A program made the position numbers and the translations under genes. The notes beneath the pieces are model-generated. The model ran no database searches. It worked only from the letters and a program-made list of their open reading frames with translations, and had not been told where the DNA came from. This document shows positions 23,234 to 32,439 of a DNA stretch of 33,052 nt, piece by piece; position 1 is the first letter of the stretch, and each line of letters starts with the position of its first letter. Source of the stretch: Kocuria sp. (GTDB lineage: Bacteria > Actinomycetota > Actinomycetes > Actinomycetales > Micrococcaceae); assembly GCA_030454085.1 (NCBI GenBank), contig JAKDJD010000026.1, positions 1-33,052 of the forward strand. Direction: 5' to 3'.

Positions 23234-23646
23234 GGTTTCTCCCGGTAGATCGTGACCGAAACGTCCGCGAAAGTCACTTGGATGGGGGCCTTCGGTTTGT
23301 GAACGGTAACTTCGACGGCGGACACCTCGTAGGAAGCGAACAGGCTGTTCACAATGCGTTCGGCCAGGGTCTCGATGAGATCCACCGGGTCGCCCACGAT
23401 GACGTCCTTGACTGTTTCGGCCACCGCGCCGTAATTGACGGTGTGCTCGAGATCGTCGGTCCTGGCCGCGGGAGCGCAATCGGTGAACAGCGTGACGTCC
23501 ACGAAGAACGGCTGCCCCACGCGTTTCTCCTGGTCGAAGACCCCGTGATAGCCCACCGCCCCGATCCCGGAGATTGCGATGCGGTCCTGCCGCGTCGGGG
23601 CGTGCGGTGCCGGGTCGGCAGGTCTGCTCGGGAGGTTCTCCGTCAT
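23230..23646 (-). CDS. folB: Dihydroneopterin aldolase FolB
   Basis: A 138-residue enzyme that cleaves 7,8-dihydroneopterin to 6-hydroxymethyl-dihydropterin and glycolaldehyde. Family features are IAISGIGAVGYHGVFDQEKRVGQPFFVDV with the conserved Tyr-His-Gly, DLEHTVNYGAVAETV, and LIETLAERIV with the catalytic-pocket Glu. VEVTVHKPKAPI comes near the end, where a catalytic Lys is expected. The N-terminus carries about 20 extra polar, Pro-rich residues. It starts at ATG 23646 after a 64-nt gap from folP, the only sizeable break within the fol cluster; a hairpin-like repeat lies in this gap. Confidence 0.95.
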   Translation of the reverse strand: MTENLPSRPADPAPHAPTRQDRIAISGIGAVGYHGVFDQEKRVGQPFFVDVTLFTDCAPAARTDDLEHTVNYGAVAETVKDVIVGDPVDLIETLAERIVNSLFASYEVSAVEVTVHKPKAPIQVTFADVSVTIYREKP

Positions 23647-23666
23647 GTGTCCGTCCCCTCAGGTCC

Positions 23667-23683
23667 AGCAATTATCTATTGCT
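23667..23683 (-). repeat. Palindrome AGCAAT-TATCT-ATTGCT in the folP-folB gap
   Basis: Perfect 6-bp arms around 5 nt, in an AT-rich pocket of an otherwise GC-rich operon. It contains a possible -10 (GATAAT on the minus strand). It could be an operator or hairpin that controls folB-folK separately from folE-folP. Confidence 0.4.
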
Positions 23684-23710
23684 ATGCGATGTGATTGATG
23701 GCGTTGACTA

Positions 23711-24679
23711 TCAGGATGCGTCACCAGAGGCTTCTGTGGCGAGCAGTTTGCGGGTGACATCCACCGCATTCCGGCTCGAGGCGGCGTCGTGGACCCTGAC
23801 CGCCCAGGCTCCCCTCTCGGCGGCAAGTGCGGAGATCGCCGCGGTCGCGGCGTCCCTCTCCGACGGCGGAGGAACCTGCTGGCCGTTCCCTCCCGGCTTG
23901 CCGATGCTTTCTTCACGCGACCGAGCCATCAGGGTGCCGATGAACCTCTTCCGAGAAGCCGCGATCAGAACAGGGTGTCCCATATCGGTGAACCTGCCCA
24001 TGCCCGCCAGCAGGTCCCAGTCCTGGTCTCCGGCCTTGGCGAAACCGAGTCCCGGATCGAGGATCAGTTGTTCACGCATGACGCCACGGTCCAGGAACCT
24101 TCCGCGCCACTCGAGCAATTCCGCCCGCACATCCTCGACGGTGTCCTCGTAGACGGCCCGACGGTCCATTGACCGGGAGTCCCCTCGGGCGTGGGTCAAA
24201 ATATACGGAACGCCGGTATCACGAACCAGATCGATCATGTCGTCCGCGACCCGTTCGCCCGAGACGTCGTTGATGATGTGCGCCCCGGCCTCGACCGCGA
24301 GACGCGCGGTCTCAACGTGCATCGTGTCCACCGACATCACAACGCCGCGCGCAGCCAGTTCCCGGATGACCGGCAGAACCCTCTCCTGTTCGGTGGGGAC
24401 CGCAACGGGGTCGGCTCCGGGTCTGGTGGACTCGCCCCCGACGTCGATGATGTCCGCGCCCGCGAGCACCAGGTCCAGCGCGTGTCTCACGGCTCCGAAC
24501 CTGTCGGCATGCTGCCCACCGTCGGAGAACGAATCGGGTGTGACGTTGAGGATCCCCATGACCAGGGTCCGTCCGCCAGGCAGGTTCTCGAACGATCCCC
24601 AACCGCGCACGGATTCTTGCTCCGGGGAGAGTTCGAGCTCGCCACCGCGGGATCCGGACGTGGACGAGGACGCGGTCAC
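23711..24679 (-). CDS. folP: Dihydropteroate synthase FolP
   Basis: A 322-residue TIM-barrel enzyme that joins p-aminobenzoate to hydroxymethyl-dihydropterin pyrophosphate; it is the sulfonamide target. The pyrophosphate loop is [15 protein letters not shown] (41-55). [28 protein letters not shown] and AASRKRFIG follow in order, covering the pterin and sulfonamide-binding loops. The start is set at GTG 24679, which overlaps the folE stop as GTGA (24676-24679). A longer frame to 24805 would overlap folE and has no family support. The N-terminal 25 residues are low complexity (Ser/Thr/Gly). Confidence 0.94.
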   Translation of the reverse strand: MTASSSTSGSRGGELELSPEQESVRGWGSFENLPGGRTLVMGILNVTPDSFSDGGQHADRFGAVRHALDLVLAGADIIDVGGESTRPGADPVAVPTEQERVLPVIRELAARGVVMSVDTMHVETARLAVEAGAHIINDVSGERVADDMIDLVRDTGVPYILTHARGDSRSMDRRAVYEDTVEDVRAELLEWRGRFLDRGVMREQLILDPGLGFAKAGDQDWDLLAGMGRFTDMGHPVLIAASRKRFIGTLMARSREESIGKPGGNGQQVPPPSERDAATAAISALAAERGAWAVRVHDAASSRNAVDVTRKLLATEASGDAS

Positions 24680-25245
24680 CGGCTCTTGCCTCCCATGATG
24701 AGGCCCATGGCCTCGGAGCGGGTGGCGGTATCCCGCATCTGTCCGCGCACGGCGGAGGTCACGGTCTTCGCACCGGGTTTCTGGACGCCACGCATCGACA
24801 TGCACATGTGCTCGCCCTCGATGACCACCATCGCACCCGCTGGTTCGAGGGAATCCTCGATGGCTTCGACGATTTGGGTCGTGAGGCGTTCCTGGACCTG
24901 TGGTCTCTTCGCGTAGAGGTCCACCAGACGCGCGAATTTGGACAGCCCCGTCACATGCCCGCTGGCTCCGGGAATGTACGCCACGTGCGCCAAGCCGTAG
25001 AAGGGCACCAGATGGTGTTCACACATCGAGAAGAAGTCGATGTCCTTGACCAGAACCATCTCCGAGTGGTCGATGTCGAAGGTGGTCGCCAACAGCTCGG
25101 TGGGATCCGTGCCCAGGCCGGAAAACATCTCGGCGTAGGACCGCGCAACCCGCGCCGGAGTATCTTTCAGACCATCCCTGTCCGGGTTCTCGCCGATCGC
25201 GGCCAAGATCTCGCGGACGGCGGCTTCGATGCGGGGCTGATCCAT
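24676..25245 (-). CDS. folE: GTP cyclohydrolase I FolE
   Basis: A 189-residue enzyme that converts GTP to 7,8-dihydroneopterin triphosphate, the entry step of folate synthesis. The zinc ligands Cys75 and His78 lie in MCEHHLVPF and Cys148 in [29 protein letters not shown] and RLTTQIV are also typical. It is a complete zinc-dependent type I enzyme. It starts at ATG 25245 only 2 nt after the ftsH stop and overlaps folP by 4 nt, so ftsH, folE and folP are probably one transcript. Confidence 0.97.
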   Translation of the reverse strand: MDQPRIEAAVREILAAIGENPDRDGLKDTPARVARSYAEMFSGLGTDPTELLATTFDIDHSEMVLVKDIDFFSMCEHHLVPFYGLAHVAYIPGASGHVTGLSKFARLVDLYAKRPQVQERLTTQIVEAIEDSLEPAGAMVVIEGEHMCMSMRGVQKPGAKTVTSAVRGQMRDTATRSEAMGLIMGGKSR

Positions 25246-25247
25246 GA

Positions 25248-27425
25248 CTACGCCTGGTCGCCCGAGGTGCCGTCGTCGGGTTTCGGACGTCCCGCAGGGC
25301 CCTGGCCGGGTTCGTCGGAACCGGGCTCGCCCGGTCCCGGCTGGGGACCGTTTTCGGGCGGGACGGCGCCGGAAGAATTCTCCGGAACTTCGAGGGGATG
25401 CTCCGGCTTCGCCGCGACGGCCTGGTCCTGGGGTGCCATGGTCTCGGGATCCTCGGCGCCGGCTTCGGCTGCCTCTTCCTTCTCGGCGGGAGTCGTGATG
25501 GGAGGCATGCTCGAGACGGGGCGCGTCTCCTTGGAGAGCCAGACGTCGCGCAACGGGCGCTTGCGCACGTCCTTGAAGATTTCGGCGATCTCGCGCTCGT
25601 TCAGGGTTTCCCTGTCCAGCAGTTCGAAAGCGAGACGGTCCAGGACGTCGCGATTCTCCGTCAGGATTTCGTAGGCCTCGTCGTGCGCGCTGTCGATCAG
25701 GGTGCGGACCTCGGCATCGATCTTGGCAGCGAGTTCATCCGAGTACTCGGGTCCGCTGGAGCCGGCGTCGCGTCCCATGAAGGGCTCCGAATTCCCTGAG
25801 CCCAGCTTGACCGACCCGATCACGGAACTCATGCCGTATTCGGTGACCATCTTGCGGGCGGTCCCGGTCGCCTTGTCGATGTCGTTGGCCGCGCCCGTGG
25901 ACGGGTCATGGAACACGATTTCCTCCGCGGCCCGGCCGCCCAGAGCGTAAGCGAGCTGGTCGAGGAGCTCATTCCTGGTGGTCGAGTACTTGTCGTCGAC
26001 CGGCATGACCATGGTGTATCCCAGCGCGCGACCGCGCGGGAGGATGGTGATCTTGGTGACCGGATCGGTGTTGCGCAGAGCCGCGGCCACGAGCGCGTGC
26101 CCGCCTTCGTGGTACGCGGTGATCTTGCGTTCGAGCTCCTTCATGAGGCGGGAACGCCTCTGCGGTCCGGCGATGACGCGGTCGATCGCCTCGTCCAGTG
26201 CCCGGTCGTCGATGATCTGCGCGTTGGAACGCGCCGTCAGGAGCGCGGCCTCGTTCATGACGTTGGCCAGGTCCGCACCCGTGAAGCCGGGGGTCCGCTT
26301 GGCGACGGCGCCCATGTCCACGTCATCGGCCAGACGCTTGCCCTGCGCGTGGACCTCGAGGATCTGCTTGCGTCCCTTCAGGTCCGGCGCGTCCACGCCG
26401 ATCTGACGGTCGAAACGTCCGGGACGCAGAAGAGCGGGGTCCAGGACATCGGGACGGTTGGTGGCAGCGATGAGAATGATGTTGGTGTTCTCGTCAAAAC
26501 CGTCCATCTCAACGAGAAGCTGGTTGAGGGTCTGCTCGCGCTCGTCGTTGCCGCCACCCATGCCAGCGCCGCGCTGACGTCCGACGGCATCGATCTCGTC
26601 GACGAAGATGATGGCGGCGTCGTTCTGCTTGGCCTGCTCGAAGAGGTCACGCACGCGCGAGGCGCCCACGCCAACGAACATTTCGACGAAATCCGACCCC
26701 GAGATCGAGTAGAACGGAACGCCGGCCTCGCCGGCAACCGCCTTCGCGAGCAAGGTCTTGCCCGTACCTGGGGGGCCGTAGAGCAGCACGCCCTTGGGGA
26801 TCTTGGCCCCGACAGACGTGAATCGGGTGGGATCGGTCAGGAATTCTTTGACCTCGTGCAGTTCCTCGACCGCCTCGTCCGCGCCGGCCACGTCGGCGAA
26901 CTTGACCTGCGAGTTCTCCTTGTTGAACTTCTTGGCCTTCGACTTGCCGAAGTTCATGATCTGGCCTCCGCCACCTCCCATGCGGGAGAGGAGGAACCAG
27001 AAGATCAGCATGACCAGCAAGAAGGGCACGATGAAGCCCAGCATCGAGGTGAACCAGTTGTTCTGGACGGGCTGGTCCGTGTACCCCTTCAGGCCGGCAT
27101 CGTCCATGGCTTTGACGACGTCGCCCGATCGGGGTTCGACGTAGTAGAACTCGACCTTCTTGCCCAGGTCGCGATCGCCCTCGTGGTAATTGTCCTTGAG
27201 CGAGAGCTCGACCTTCTGGTCGCCGTCGTAGATCTTGGCCTCATCGACCTTGTCGTCCTTGAGCAGCTCCATCCCCACGTTCGTGTCCACGCGGTTCGTG
27301 GAGGAGGACGTGGATACGAAGATCACGGGAAGCAGCACCAGAAGCGCCAGGAAGATCCAGAAATACGGCCCCTTGAGGATCCTGTCCTTGAGCGGCTTCT
27401 TCTGGTTGCTGTTTTGCTGAGCCAA
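25248..27425 (-). CDS. ftsH: ATP-dependent zinc metalloprotease FtsH
   Basis: A 725-residue membrane protease. Two membrane segments (about 21-39 and 126-147) bracket an extracytoplasmic domain. The AAA+ module has Walker A GPPGTGKT (217-224), Walker B IIFVDEID and the second region of homology [20 protein letters not shown]. The zinc site is HEGGH (439-443). An acidic, Pro-rich C-terminal tail of about 80 residues follows the protease domain, as in other actinobacterial FtsH. I set the start at a TTG (27425), because GGAGGA lies exactly 8 nt before it and the protein then begins [15 protein letters not shown]. The longer frame to 27515 crosses a terminator-like hairpin. Confidence 0.95.
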   Translation of the reverse strand: MAQQNSNQKKPLKDRILKGPYFWIFLALLVLLPVIFVSTSSSTNRVDTNVGMELLKDDKVDEAKIYDGDQKVELSLKDNYHEGDRDLGKKVEFYYVEPRSGDVVKAMDDAGLKGYTDQPVQNNWFTSMLGFIVPFLLVMLIFWFLLSRMGGGGGQIMNFGKSKAKKFNKENSQVKFADVAGADEAVEELHEVKEFLTDPTRFTSVGAKIPKGVLLYGPPGTGKTLLAKAVAGEAGVPFYSISGSDFVEMFVGVGASRVRDLFEQAKQNDAAIIFVDEIDAVGRQRGAGMGGGNDEREQTLNQLLVEMDGFDENTNIILIAATNRPDVLDPALLRPGRFDRQIGVDAPDLKGRKQILEVHAQGKRLADDVDMGAVAKRTPGFTGADLANVMNEAALLTARSNAQIIDDRALDEAIDRVIAGPQRRSRLMKELERKITAYHEGGHALVAAALRNTDPVTKITILPRGRALGYTMVMPVDDKYSTTRNELLDQLAYALGGRAAEEIVFHDPSTGAANDIDKATGTARKMVTEYGMSSVIGSVKLGSGNSEPFMGRDAGSSGPEYSDELAAKIDAEVRTLIDSAHDEAYEILTENRDVLDRLAFELLDRETLNEREIAEIFKDVRKRPLRDVWLSKETRPVSSMPPITTPAEKEEAAEAGAEDPETMAPQDQAVAAKPEHPLEVPENSSGAVPPENGPQPGPGEPGSDEPGQGPAGRPKPDDGTSGDQA

Positions 27426-27433
27426 GCTAATTT

Positions 27434-27439
27434 TCCTCC
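27434..27439 (-). promoter_or_regulatory. Ribosome binding site that fixes the TTG start of ftsH
   Basis: GGAGGA on the minus strand, 8 nt before the TTG at 27425. No ATG or GTG lies at a suitable distance, so this site decides the start. Confidence 0.75.
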
Positions 27440-27488
27440 GCGTGAAACGATCACGGTCGAGTTTGAATCCTCGCAATAGGGTACAGCC

Positions 27489-27520
27489 GTGAGCTGAAGA
27501 GCGTCCGCTCTTCACCTCAC
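27489..27520 (-). terminator. Long hairpin between hpt and ftsH
   Basis: Two 15-nt arms (27489-27503 and 27506-27520) pair with one mismatch around a very small loop; the core is TGAAGAGCG/CGCTCTTCA. It lies 44 nt after the hpt stop. No T-tract follows. It probably ends the hpt transcript and separates it from the ftsH-fol operon, whose promoter would lie just after (a possible -10 TACCCT near 27480). Confidence 0.55.
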
Positions 27521-27563
27521 AGCGGACATTCGCCGAGGATCATGGGAAATCCCTCAGGATTCC

Positions 27564-28115
27564 CTAGGAATACACGTGCGGTGCCAAGGTTCCGATGCAA
27601 TCCAGGTTGCGGTACTGCTCGGCAAAATCGAGACCGTAGCCGACCACGAATTCGGGATCGATGTCCCATCCGACGTACTTGACGGGGACCTCGGTCTTCA
27701 CGGAAGACGGCTTGCGCAGCAGGGCGCAGATCTCCACCGAATTCGCGCCCCGCGATTCGAGGTTGGACTTGAGCCAGGACAACGTGAGGCCGGAATCGAT
27801 GATGTCCTCGACGATCAGGACGTCACGCCCATGAAGGTCCGTGTCCAGGTCCTTGAGGATGCGAACCACGCCGGAGGACTTCGTGCCCGACCCGTAGGAA
27901 GAGACCGCCATCCAGTCCATCGTGTAATGCGCGTGCAGAGCACGGGACAGGTCGGCCATGACCATCACGGCGCCCTTCAGAACACCAACCAGGAGGACCT
28001 CCCTGTCCTCGTAGTCCTTGTCCACCTGGGCCGCGAGTTCGGCGATCTTCTCCTGGATCTCTTCCTTGGTGAAGAGAACATGCTTCAGATCTTCCTTGAC
28101 GTCCTGTGAATCCAC
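27564..28115 (-). CDS. hpt: Hypoxanthine phosphoribosyltransferase
   Basis: A 183-residue purine salvage enzyme that makes IMP or GMP from hypoxanthine or guanine and PRPP. The PRPP loop is VEDIIDSGLT (102-111); other family marks are VGVLKGAVMVMADL, MAVSSYGSGTKSSG (flexible loop) and YVGWDIDPEFVVGYGLDFAEQYRNL near the C-terminus. The start is GTG 28115 with AGGAGA 6 nt upstream. It lies between tilS and ftsH, an order kept in most Gram-positive bacteria, but hairpins on both sides suggest it may be transcribed alone. Confidence 0.96.
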   Translation of the reverse strand: MDSQDVKEDLKHVLFTKEEIQEKIAELAAQVDKDYEDREVLLVGVLKGAVMVMADLSRALHAHYTMDWMAVSSYGSGTKSSGVVRILKDLDTDLHGRDVLIVEDIIDSGLTLSWLKSNLESRGANSVEICALLRKPSSVKTEVPVKYVGWDIDPEFVVGYGLDFAEQYRNLDCIGTLAPHVYS

Positions 28116-28156
28116 TGCTGTCTCCTGCTCGAGTCGCTGAAATCTTGGGGGCCGCT

Positions 28157-28169
28157 CGCGCCGGGCGCG
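28157..28169. repeat. Palindrome CGCGCCGGGCGCG upstream of hpt
   Basis: Perfect 6-bp arms around one G in the 112-nt tilS-hpt gap. It may be an operator or chance in GC-rich DNA. A TTGCCA at 28195-28200 (minus strand) could be a -35 for hpt, but its -10 is unclear. Confidence 0.25.
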
Positions 28170-28205
28170 GAATACCGAGGAGCGCGACGACTCATGGCAA
28201 CCCTA

Positions 28206-28234
28206 CCCGTGACGCGACCGGGGCACGTCACGGG
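28206..28234 (-). terminator. Hairpin overlapping the tilS stop codon
   Basis: CCCGTGACG (28206-28214) pairs perfectly with CGTCACGGG (28226-28234) over an 11-nt loop. The tilS stop codon (28228-28230) is inside the stem. It probably ends the dacB-zincin-tilS transcript. Confidence 0.55.
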
Positions 28235-29499
28235 GTCGTGCCAGCCCCATGAGTCGAGGCATTCACGCGGATCCGGCCTTCCTCCACGGCTCGGGTGAGG
28301 ACCAATGCGCCCTCCGGGCCATCAGGCCTCTCCCCCTCGCGCTCGGACACGAGCGGACGACGTCGCCAGGCGGCCACGTGTCCCGCCAACTGGATCGGGC
28401 CCGCGTTGCCGTGGCCGGCGACCAATTCTTCGATCGCGGTCAGCCGTTCGAAACTGGGCGCCTCTCCCCCGGCGTCGACGATGGCACGAGCCAGGACGCG
28501 ACGACGCATCGCGGGATGTGCCGCCCTCAGCCGTGGCAGGGACAACGCCGCAACGACCGCGGTGTCCTCTCCCCGAGGTACGGAGTGGTAGTCGGACGGA
28601 TCCGTCGCGGCCTCCCGTGCGACGTCGTTGGCGCACTGCTCGAGGAAATCCGCGTCGCCACCGAGAATCGCTGCCGTCCGCGCGAGTGCCTGCGGAATCC
28701 CCGGCCCAATCCTCTCGTCGAGGAAAGGCAGAACCTCGTGGCGAACGCGGTTCCGACGGAATGCGGTCTGGTCGTTCGTCGGGTCGTGCCACGCCGTGAG
28801 ACCTTCGGCCTCGCAGATCGCGAGCGTATCCGCACGCCGGAGGGCGAGAAGCGGTCGGATCACCAGGGTCGGTGCCTCGGGTTCCCGCTGAGGCGTCGCC
28901 CCGCCAGCAGGCCGCGGGCCGGCGTCGCCCCGCGCCTCCTCCAGAATGCGGGCTTCCGGCATCCCGGAGAGGGAACGGGTACCGGACCCACGGGCCAGGC
29001 CCAGCACCACGGTCTCTGCTTGATCGTCGAGTGTGTGGCCGAGGAGCACGGCTCGGGCCGCCTCCTCCCGAGCGACCCGGCCCAGGGCCTCATAGCGAGC
29101 CGTGCGGGCGGCCATCTCCGGGCCCATCCCACGCCTCTCGACCTCCGCCCGGACCGTACGAACCGGGGCAAGGCCCAGCTCTTCGCATTCCCGCGCGGCA
29201 CGCTCGGTCTGTTCGGCGCTGCCTTCCTGGAGCGCGTGGTCCACGACCACGGCGCCGACCCGCAGATCACCCCGGCGTGCGAAATGTGCGGCGATCGAGG
29301 CCAGGGCCAAGGAATCCGGCCCCCCGCTGCAGGCGACCAGTACCAGCGGGCGCTCCGTGTTCTCGCCCCGGATCCCCTGCGTTCGACCGGTGGGGGCGGC
29401 GCGGAAGCCCCGCACATGACGTTCGAGCACCTCCGCAAAACTTCTGCGGGCGGATCCGGCGGACGGATGAAGCCGACCGGCACGCCCCGACTGCGCCAC
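28228..29499 (-). CDS. tilS: tRNA(Ile)-lysidine synthase TilS
   Basis: A 423-residue enzyme that converts C34 of the tRNA-Ile CAU anticodon to lysidine so that it reads AUA. The PP-loop is ACSGGPDSLAL with SGGPDS at 58-63. GHTLDDQAETVVLGLARGSG and RNRVRHEVLPFL are typical. There are about 50 extra N-terminal residues and a Pro/Gly/Glu-rich insertion of about 25 residues after LSGMPEARI, common in GC-rich relatives. It starts with GTG 29499, sharing one base with the stop of the metalloprotease gene (TAGTG), so translation is probably coupled. Confidence 0.93.
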   Translation of the reverse strand: MAQSGRAGRLHPSAGSARRSFAEVLERHVRGFRAAPTGRTQGIRGENTERPLVLVACSGGPDSLALASIAAHFARRGDLRVGAVVVDHALQEGSAEQTERAARECEELGLAPVRTVRAEVERRGMGPEMAARTARYEALGRVAREEAARAVLLGHTLDDQAETVVLGLARGSGTRSLSGMPEARILEEARGDAGPRPAGGATPQREPEAPTLVIRPLLALRRADTLAICEAEGLTAWHDPTNDQTAFRRNRVRHEVLPFLDERIGPGIPQALARTAAILGGDADFLEQCANDVAREAATDPSDYHSVPRGEDTAVVAALSLPRLRAAHPAMRRRVLARAIVDAGGEAPSFERLTAIEELVAGHGNAGPIQLAGHVAAWRRRPLVSEREGERPDGPEGALVLTRAVEEGRIRVNASTHGAGTTP

Positions 29500-30707
29500 T
29501 AGCGCGCCCTTTCCGGGCGGTCGTCCTCCGTGGTGTCGGCCGGACGGTTCGACGCCGCCCGACCATCCAGCACCCGGTCGATCCAGAGCCCCGGATTGTG
29601 GATCTCGAGTTCGCTGGGCAGGTTGTCCGGTCCCTCCCAGATCCTGTTGAACTGCGCCATGCCGCGCTCGTCGACCACGTGGCGCACGAAGCGCTGGCCG
29701 TCCCGATACTGGCGCATCTTGATGTCCATGCCCAAGGCTTTGCGGATCATGGTGTCGAACGCTCCCCTGTTGCGTCCTCGGGTTTCGAATCGGCGGCGAA
29801 TGGTCTTGACCGTGGGCACGATCTCGGCGTCGACGGCGTCCATCACGACGTTCGCGTGCCCCTCCATCAGGCTCATGATCCCGGTCAGCCGCGAGAACAC
29901 CGCAGCGGACTCCTCGTCCAGCAGGGCCGTCATGCGGTTCTTCGGAACGGGGTTGAGCTCCGCGCCCGCGTCGATCGTCGCCTCGCCGTCGGCCGCCGTG
30001 CTAGCGGCAGGAGCTTCGCCCTTCTTCCGGGCGCTGCGCACGGCCTCGGCCGCGCCGTCGATGAGCCGGTCGACCATTTCCTTGCCTCCGCCCGATACGG
30101 ATTCGGGCAACCTGGACATCAAGTCGATCATGTGCCCGCGCAACCACGGTGCGGCGGCGAACTGTACGCGGTGAGTCTGCTCGTGGAGGCACACCCACAA
30201 GCGGAAGTCCTCCGGCTCGAGGTTGAGCTCTCTCTCGATCATGACGATGTTCGGCGCGACCAGCAGCAGCCTGCCGCCCGGTGCACCGAAACCGCCCAGC
30301 GCGGCGAACGGGTCGTACTGTCCGAGAACCTTGCTCGAGAGGAAGGACAGGACGCCGCCGAGCTCGACGGCCGTGCCCATTTCCGCGACCTTGCGGTCGA
30401 CCGACCCCATGTCATCGAATTTCTCTTGCAAGCCGGCCCGCACCAACTCGTTGAGAATATGGGAGAAGGTCTGCGCGTTGGCTCGCGACCAGCCCGCCCG
30501 ATCCACCACCAGGACCTGCGAGTCGTGGAGGTTCTCGGCCGCGTCCAGCTGGGTAATCCGATGCACATGGTCCACGGAGGCGGTCGCGTTGTACCTTACC
30601 GATTCGACGACGCGGCTGGCCTCCCGGGCGGAGAGCCTGGGGCCTGCCGGTGTCACACGTGCCGCGGCCGAAGCGGAAGCCTTCCAACTGATGATGTTCT
30701 CCGTCAT
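29499..30707 (-). CDS. Zinc-dependent metalloprotease, zincin_2 (DUF2342) family
   Basis: A 402-residue protein with an HEQTH zinc site (175-179) in LWVCLHEQTHRVQF, and a later MEGHANVVMD segment that probably supplies a further Glu ligand. Ahead of it comes the family block RLLLVAPNIVMIERELNLEPEDF. The family occurs widely in actinobacteria between dacB and tilS, but its substrate is unknown; it is sometimes annotated as F420 biosynthesis-associated without proof. I took ATG 30707 (MTENIISWK); an ATG at 30719 is also possible and would add four residues. A disordered Lys/Ala/Glu-rich stretch lies near 215-240. It follows dacB by 23-35 nt and overlaps tilS by 1 nt. Confidence 0.85.
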   Translation of the reverse strand: MTENIISWKASASAAARVTPAGPRLSAREASRVVESVRYNATASVDHVHRITQLDAAENLHDSQVLVVDRAGWSRANAQTFSHILNELVRAGLQEKFDDMGSVDRKVAEMGTAVELGGVLSFLSSKVLGQYDPFAALGGFGAPGGRLLLVAPNIVMIERELNLEPEDFRLWVCLHEQTHRVQFAAAPWLRGHMIDLMSRLPESVSGGGKEMVDRLIDGAAEAVRSARKKGEAPAASTAADGEATIDAGAELNPVPKNRMTALLDEESAAVFSRLTGIMSLMEGHANVVMDAVDAEIVPTVKTIRRRFETRGRNRGAFDTMIRKALGMDIKMRQYRDGQRFVRHVVDERGMAQFNRIWEGPDNLPSELEIHNPGLWIDRVLDGRAASNRPADTTEDDRPERAR

Positions 30708-30742
30708 GATCCCCACCATGCCACACGAGGCCGAAAGCGACC

Positions 30743-32224
30743 TCAGAGTTCGGAGAGAGCCGCGACCGAAGCGTCCAGGGTGTTCGTGGCGGCCTTGGCA
30801 TCAGTTACGTCGTTGACCACGAAGGAGTACGCGAGAAGCCTCCCCTGCGACGTCGTGGTGTAGCCCGTCAGGGAATTGACCTTCAGCAGCGTGCCCGTCT
30901 TGGCGCGCGCATTGCCCTGGGCCGCCTTGGCGTCGTCGGCCTCGAAACGGGCGGCCAGCGTGCCCGTGCCGCCGGCCACGGGCAATGTCTCAGCGAGGTC
31001 CGACGTCGCGGTCTTGGATTGGGTCGCGTTCGCGATGAGCTGGGACAGAGTGATCGGCGTGACGCGGTTGTCCGCCGAGAGACCGCTCGAATCCTTCTGC
31101 GTCAGCCCGTCCGTGGAGATCCCGGCGGCCTCCAGAGTTTCCTTGACCGTCCGGATCGCACCTTCGGTCGATCCGTCGTTGCCTGCCGCGACGGCCGCGT
31201 TGCGACCGAGGACCTCGGCCAGGACGTTGTCGGAATTCTCCATCATGTACTTGGCCTGTTCCAGAACGGTCGCGGATTCGACCGACCCGAGCTTGCGGTC
31301 CTTGCCCTGGTCACCAGAGGCAGTCGACCCGGACCCGGCCGTGAAGCTGATCCCCTGGTCGGTGCCCAGATCGTTGAGGGCCTTCACATATTCGTTCAGG
31401 GCTTCCTGGCCGGCATTGTCCGGACGATGGGAGACGTCCTCCCCGTCCGAAGGTCGTTGCGTGTGGTGGTCCCACAAGGCGATCGGCGAGATACCCGTGA
31501 CGTACCCAGCGTCGATATCGGCCGAGTCCCATGCCGGGTTGGTCGCTTCTCCCGAGTACATGGACGCGTCCAGATTCACCGGCAGTTCCCCGGAGACCCC
31601 CTGCTGTTTGAGCCGGTCCACGGTCTGTTGGGCGAGGGTGCGCATGCCGGCGTGCCCCAGAACGGAGTTCTCGTCCGATTCACCGTCGGAGATCATGGTG
31701 TCGCCGCCCGCCACCAGATTCACCGACTTGGAGTCCTGGGACAGATAGGAGTTTGTTTCGTACCTCGAGTTCGGGTCCGCGTGGCTCAGCAGCGTGAATT
31801 GCGTCAGGAGTTTCAGGTTCGAAGCCGGTGTGACCGGATGCGCGGCATCGTCCGAGTACAGGACGTCCCCACTCGAGACATCGACCACCTGGGAGGCCAT
31901 GGTGCCGCCTCCGTTGAGCTTTCCGGCTGCCGCCCCCAAGGGTCCAGCGAGATCCGCCGGGGCGGGGCGCGCGGCGTCGTCGGGCAGGTTCTTGACCGGG
32001 TTCTCTGCCGAGGACGCCGAGTCCATGACGTTGGGCTGGTCCGCCCCGGTCAACATTCCCCACTGTCCTGCGGCCGTCGGTACGAGCCAAGCGCCCACGC
32101 CCAAGCAGCCAGCCGCCAGGATGCCCGTGGCGACCCACCATCCGCGGCTCTTCTGCCGGCCGGACTTCTCGGGCTTGTCGGAGTTCTTCGACCGCTCGGG
32201 CGGCTTGGGCTGGCGCGTGCTCAT
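30743..32224 (-). CDS. dacB: D-alanyl-D-alanine carboxypeptidase/endopeptidase (PBP4 type)
   Basis: A 493-residue class C penicillin-binding protein that trims peptidoglycan. The basic tail is followed by one membrane anchor (about 29-49) and an acidic linker. The active-site motifs are all present: SNLK (135-138, catalytic Ser135), SDN (331-333) and KTG (442-444). Between the first two lies the large insertion characteristic of PBP4. The start ATG 32224 has GAGGAGA 4-5 nt upstream. It leads a likely operon with the zincin and tilS, and diverges from ppa. Confidence 0.94.
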   Translation of the reverse strand: MSTRQPKPPERSKNSDKPEKSGRQKSRGWWVATGILAAGCLGVGAWLVPTAAGQWGMLTGADQPNVMDSASSAENPVKNLPDDAARPAPADLAGPLGAAAGKLNGGGTMASQVVDVSSGDVLYSDDAAHPVTPASNLKLLTQFTLLSHADPNSRYETNSYLSQDSKSVNLVAGGDTMISDGESDENSVLGHAGMRTLAQQTVDRLKQQGVSGELPVNLDASMYSGEATNPAWDSADIDAGYVTGISPIALWDHHTQRPSDGEDVSHRPDNAGQEALNEYVKALNDLGTDQGISFTAGSGSTASGDQGKDRKLGSVESATVLEQAKYMMENSDNVLAEVLGRNAAVAAGNDGSTEGAIRTVKETLEAAGISTDGLTQKDSSGLSADNRVTPITLSQLIANATQSKTATSDLAETLPVAGGTGTLAARFEADDAKAAQGNARAKTGTLLKVNSLTGYTTTSQGRLLAYSFVVNDVTDAKAATNTLDASVAALSEL

Positions 32225-32298
32225 CGGGTCTCCTCGAGAGGTGGGGGCTGGTCTCCGACCGGGTACGGACCGGCCGAAACCGTTGAGGTTCGTTCACG

Positions 32299-32304
32299 AG
32301 TTTA
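32299..32304 (-). promoter_or_regulatory. Possible -10 element (TAAACT) for dacB
   Basis: TAAACT on the minus strand, 74 nt before the dacB start, in the dacB-ppa divergent region. No clear -35 is visible. Unlike several other genes here, dacB has a good ribosome binding site and an untranslated leader. Confidence 0.35.
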
Positions 32305-32351
32305 GGCGCAATTCCCTCGGCGAGGTTTTCCCAAATGCGCGCGTAGGGCGA

Positions 32352-32357
32352 TAGATT
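32352..32357 (+). promoter_or_regulatory. Possible -10 element (TAGATT) for ppa
   Basis: TAGATT lies 82 nt before the ppa start. Transcription from about 32364 would give a leader of about 76 nt that opens with a hairpin. The -35 region is weak. Confidence 0.4.
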
Positions 32358-32369
32358 GAGAGGCAGAAA

Positions 32370-32392
32370 GGCCGTTGGTACGCCAAACGGCC
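32370..32392 (+). promoter_or_regulatory. Hairpin in the ppa leader
   Basis: GGCCGTTGG (32370-32378) pairs with CCAAACGGCC (32383-32392) around a TACG tetraloop, with one bulged A. It would sit at the very 5' end of the predicted ppa transcript and could stabilise the mRNA or respond to a factor. The structure can be read directly; any role is unknown. Confidence 0.45.
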
Positions 32393-32439
32393 ATAGAGTC
32401 AGGAAATCTACAACCAGCCAGTGTGCAGGAGATTCGTTC

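Noticed and set aside
25908..27479. 523-residue plus-strand frame opposite ftsH
   Set aside because: Antisense shadow of ftsH with no domain or ribosome binding site.
28872..30863. 663-residue plus-strand frame opposite tilS and the zincin gene
   Set aside because: Antisense to two genes with clear motifs; Arg/Pro-rich composition.
32287..32305. GTTCGTTCACGAG as a PHO box for ppa or dacB
   Set aside because: Only one partial unit is present, without the 11-nt direct repeat.
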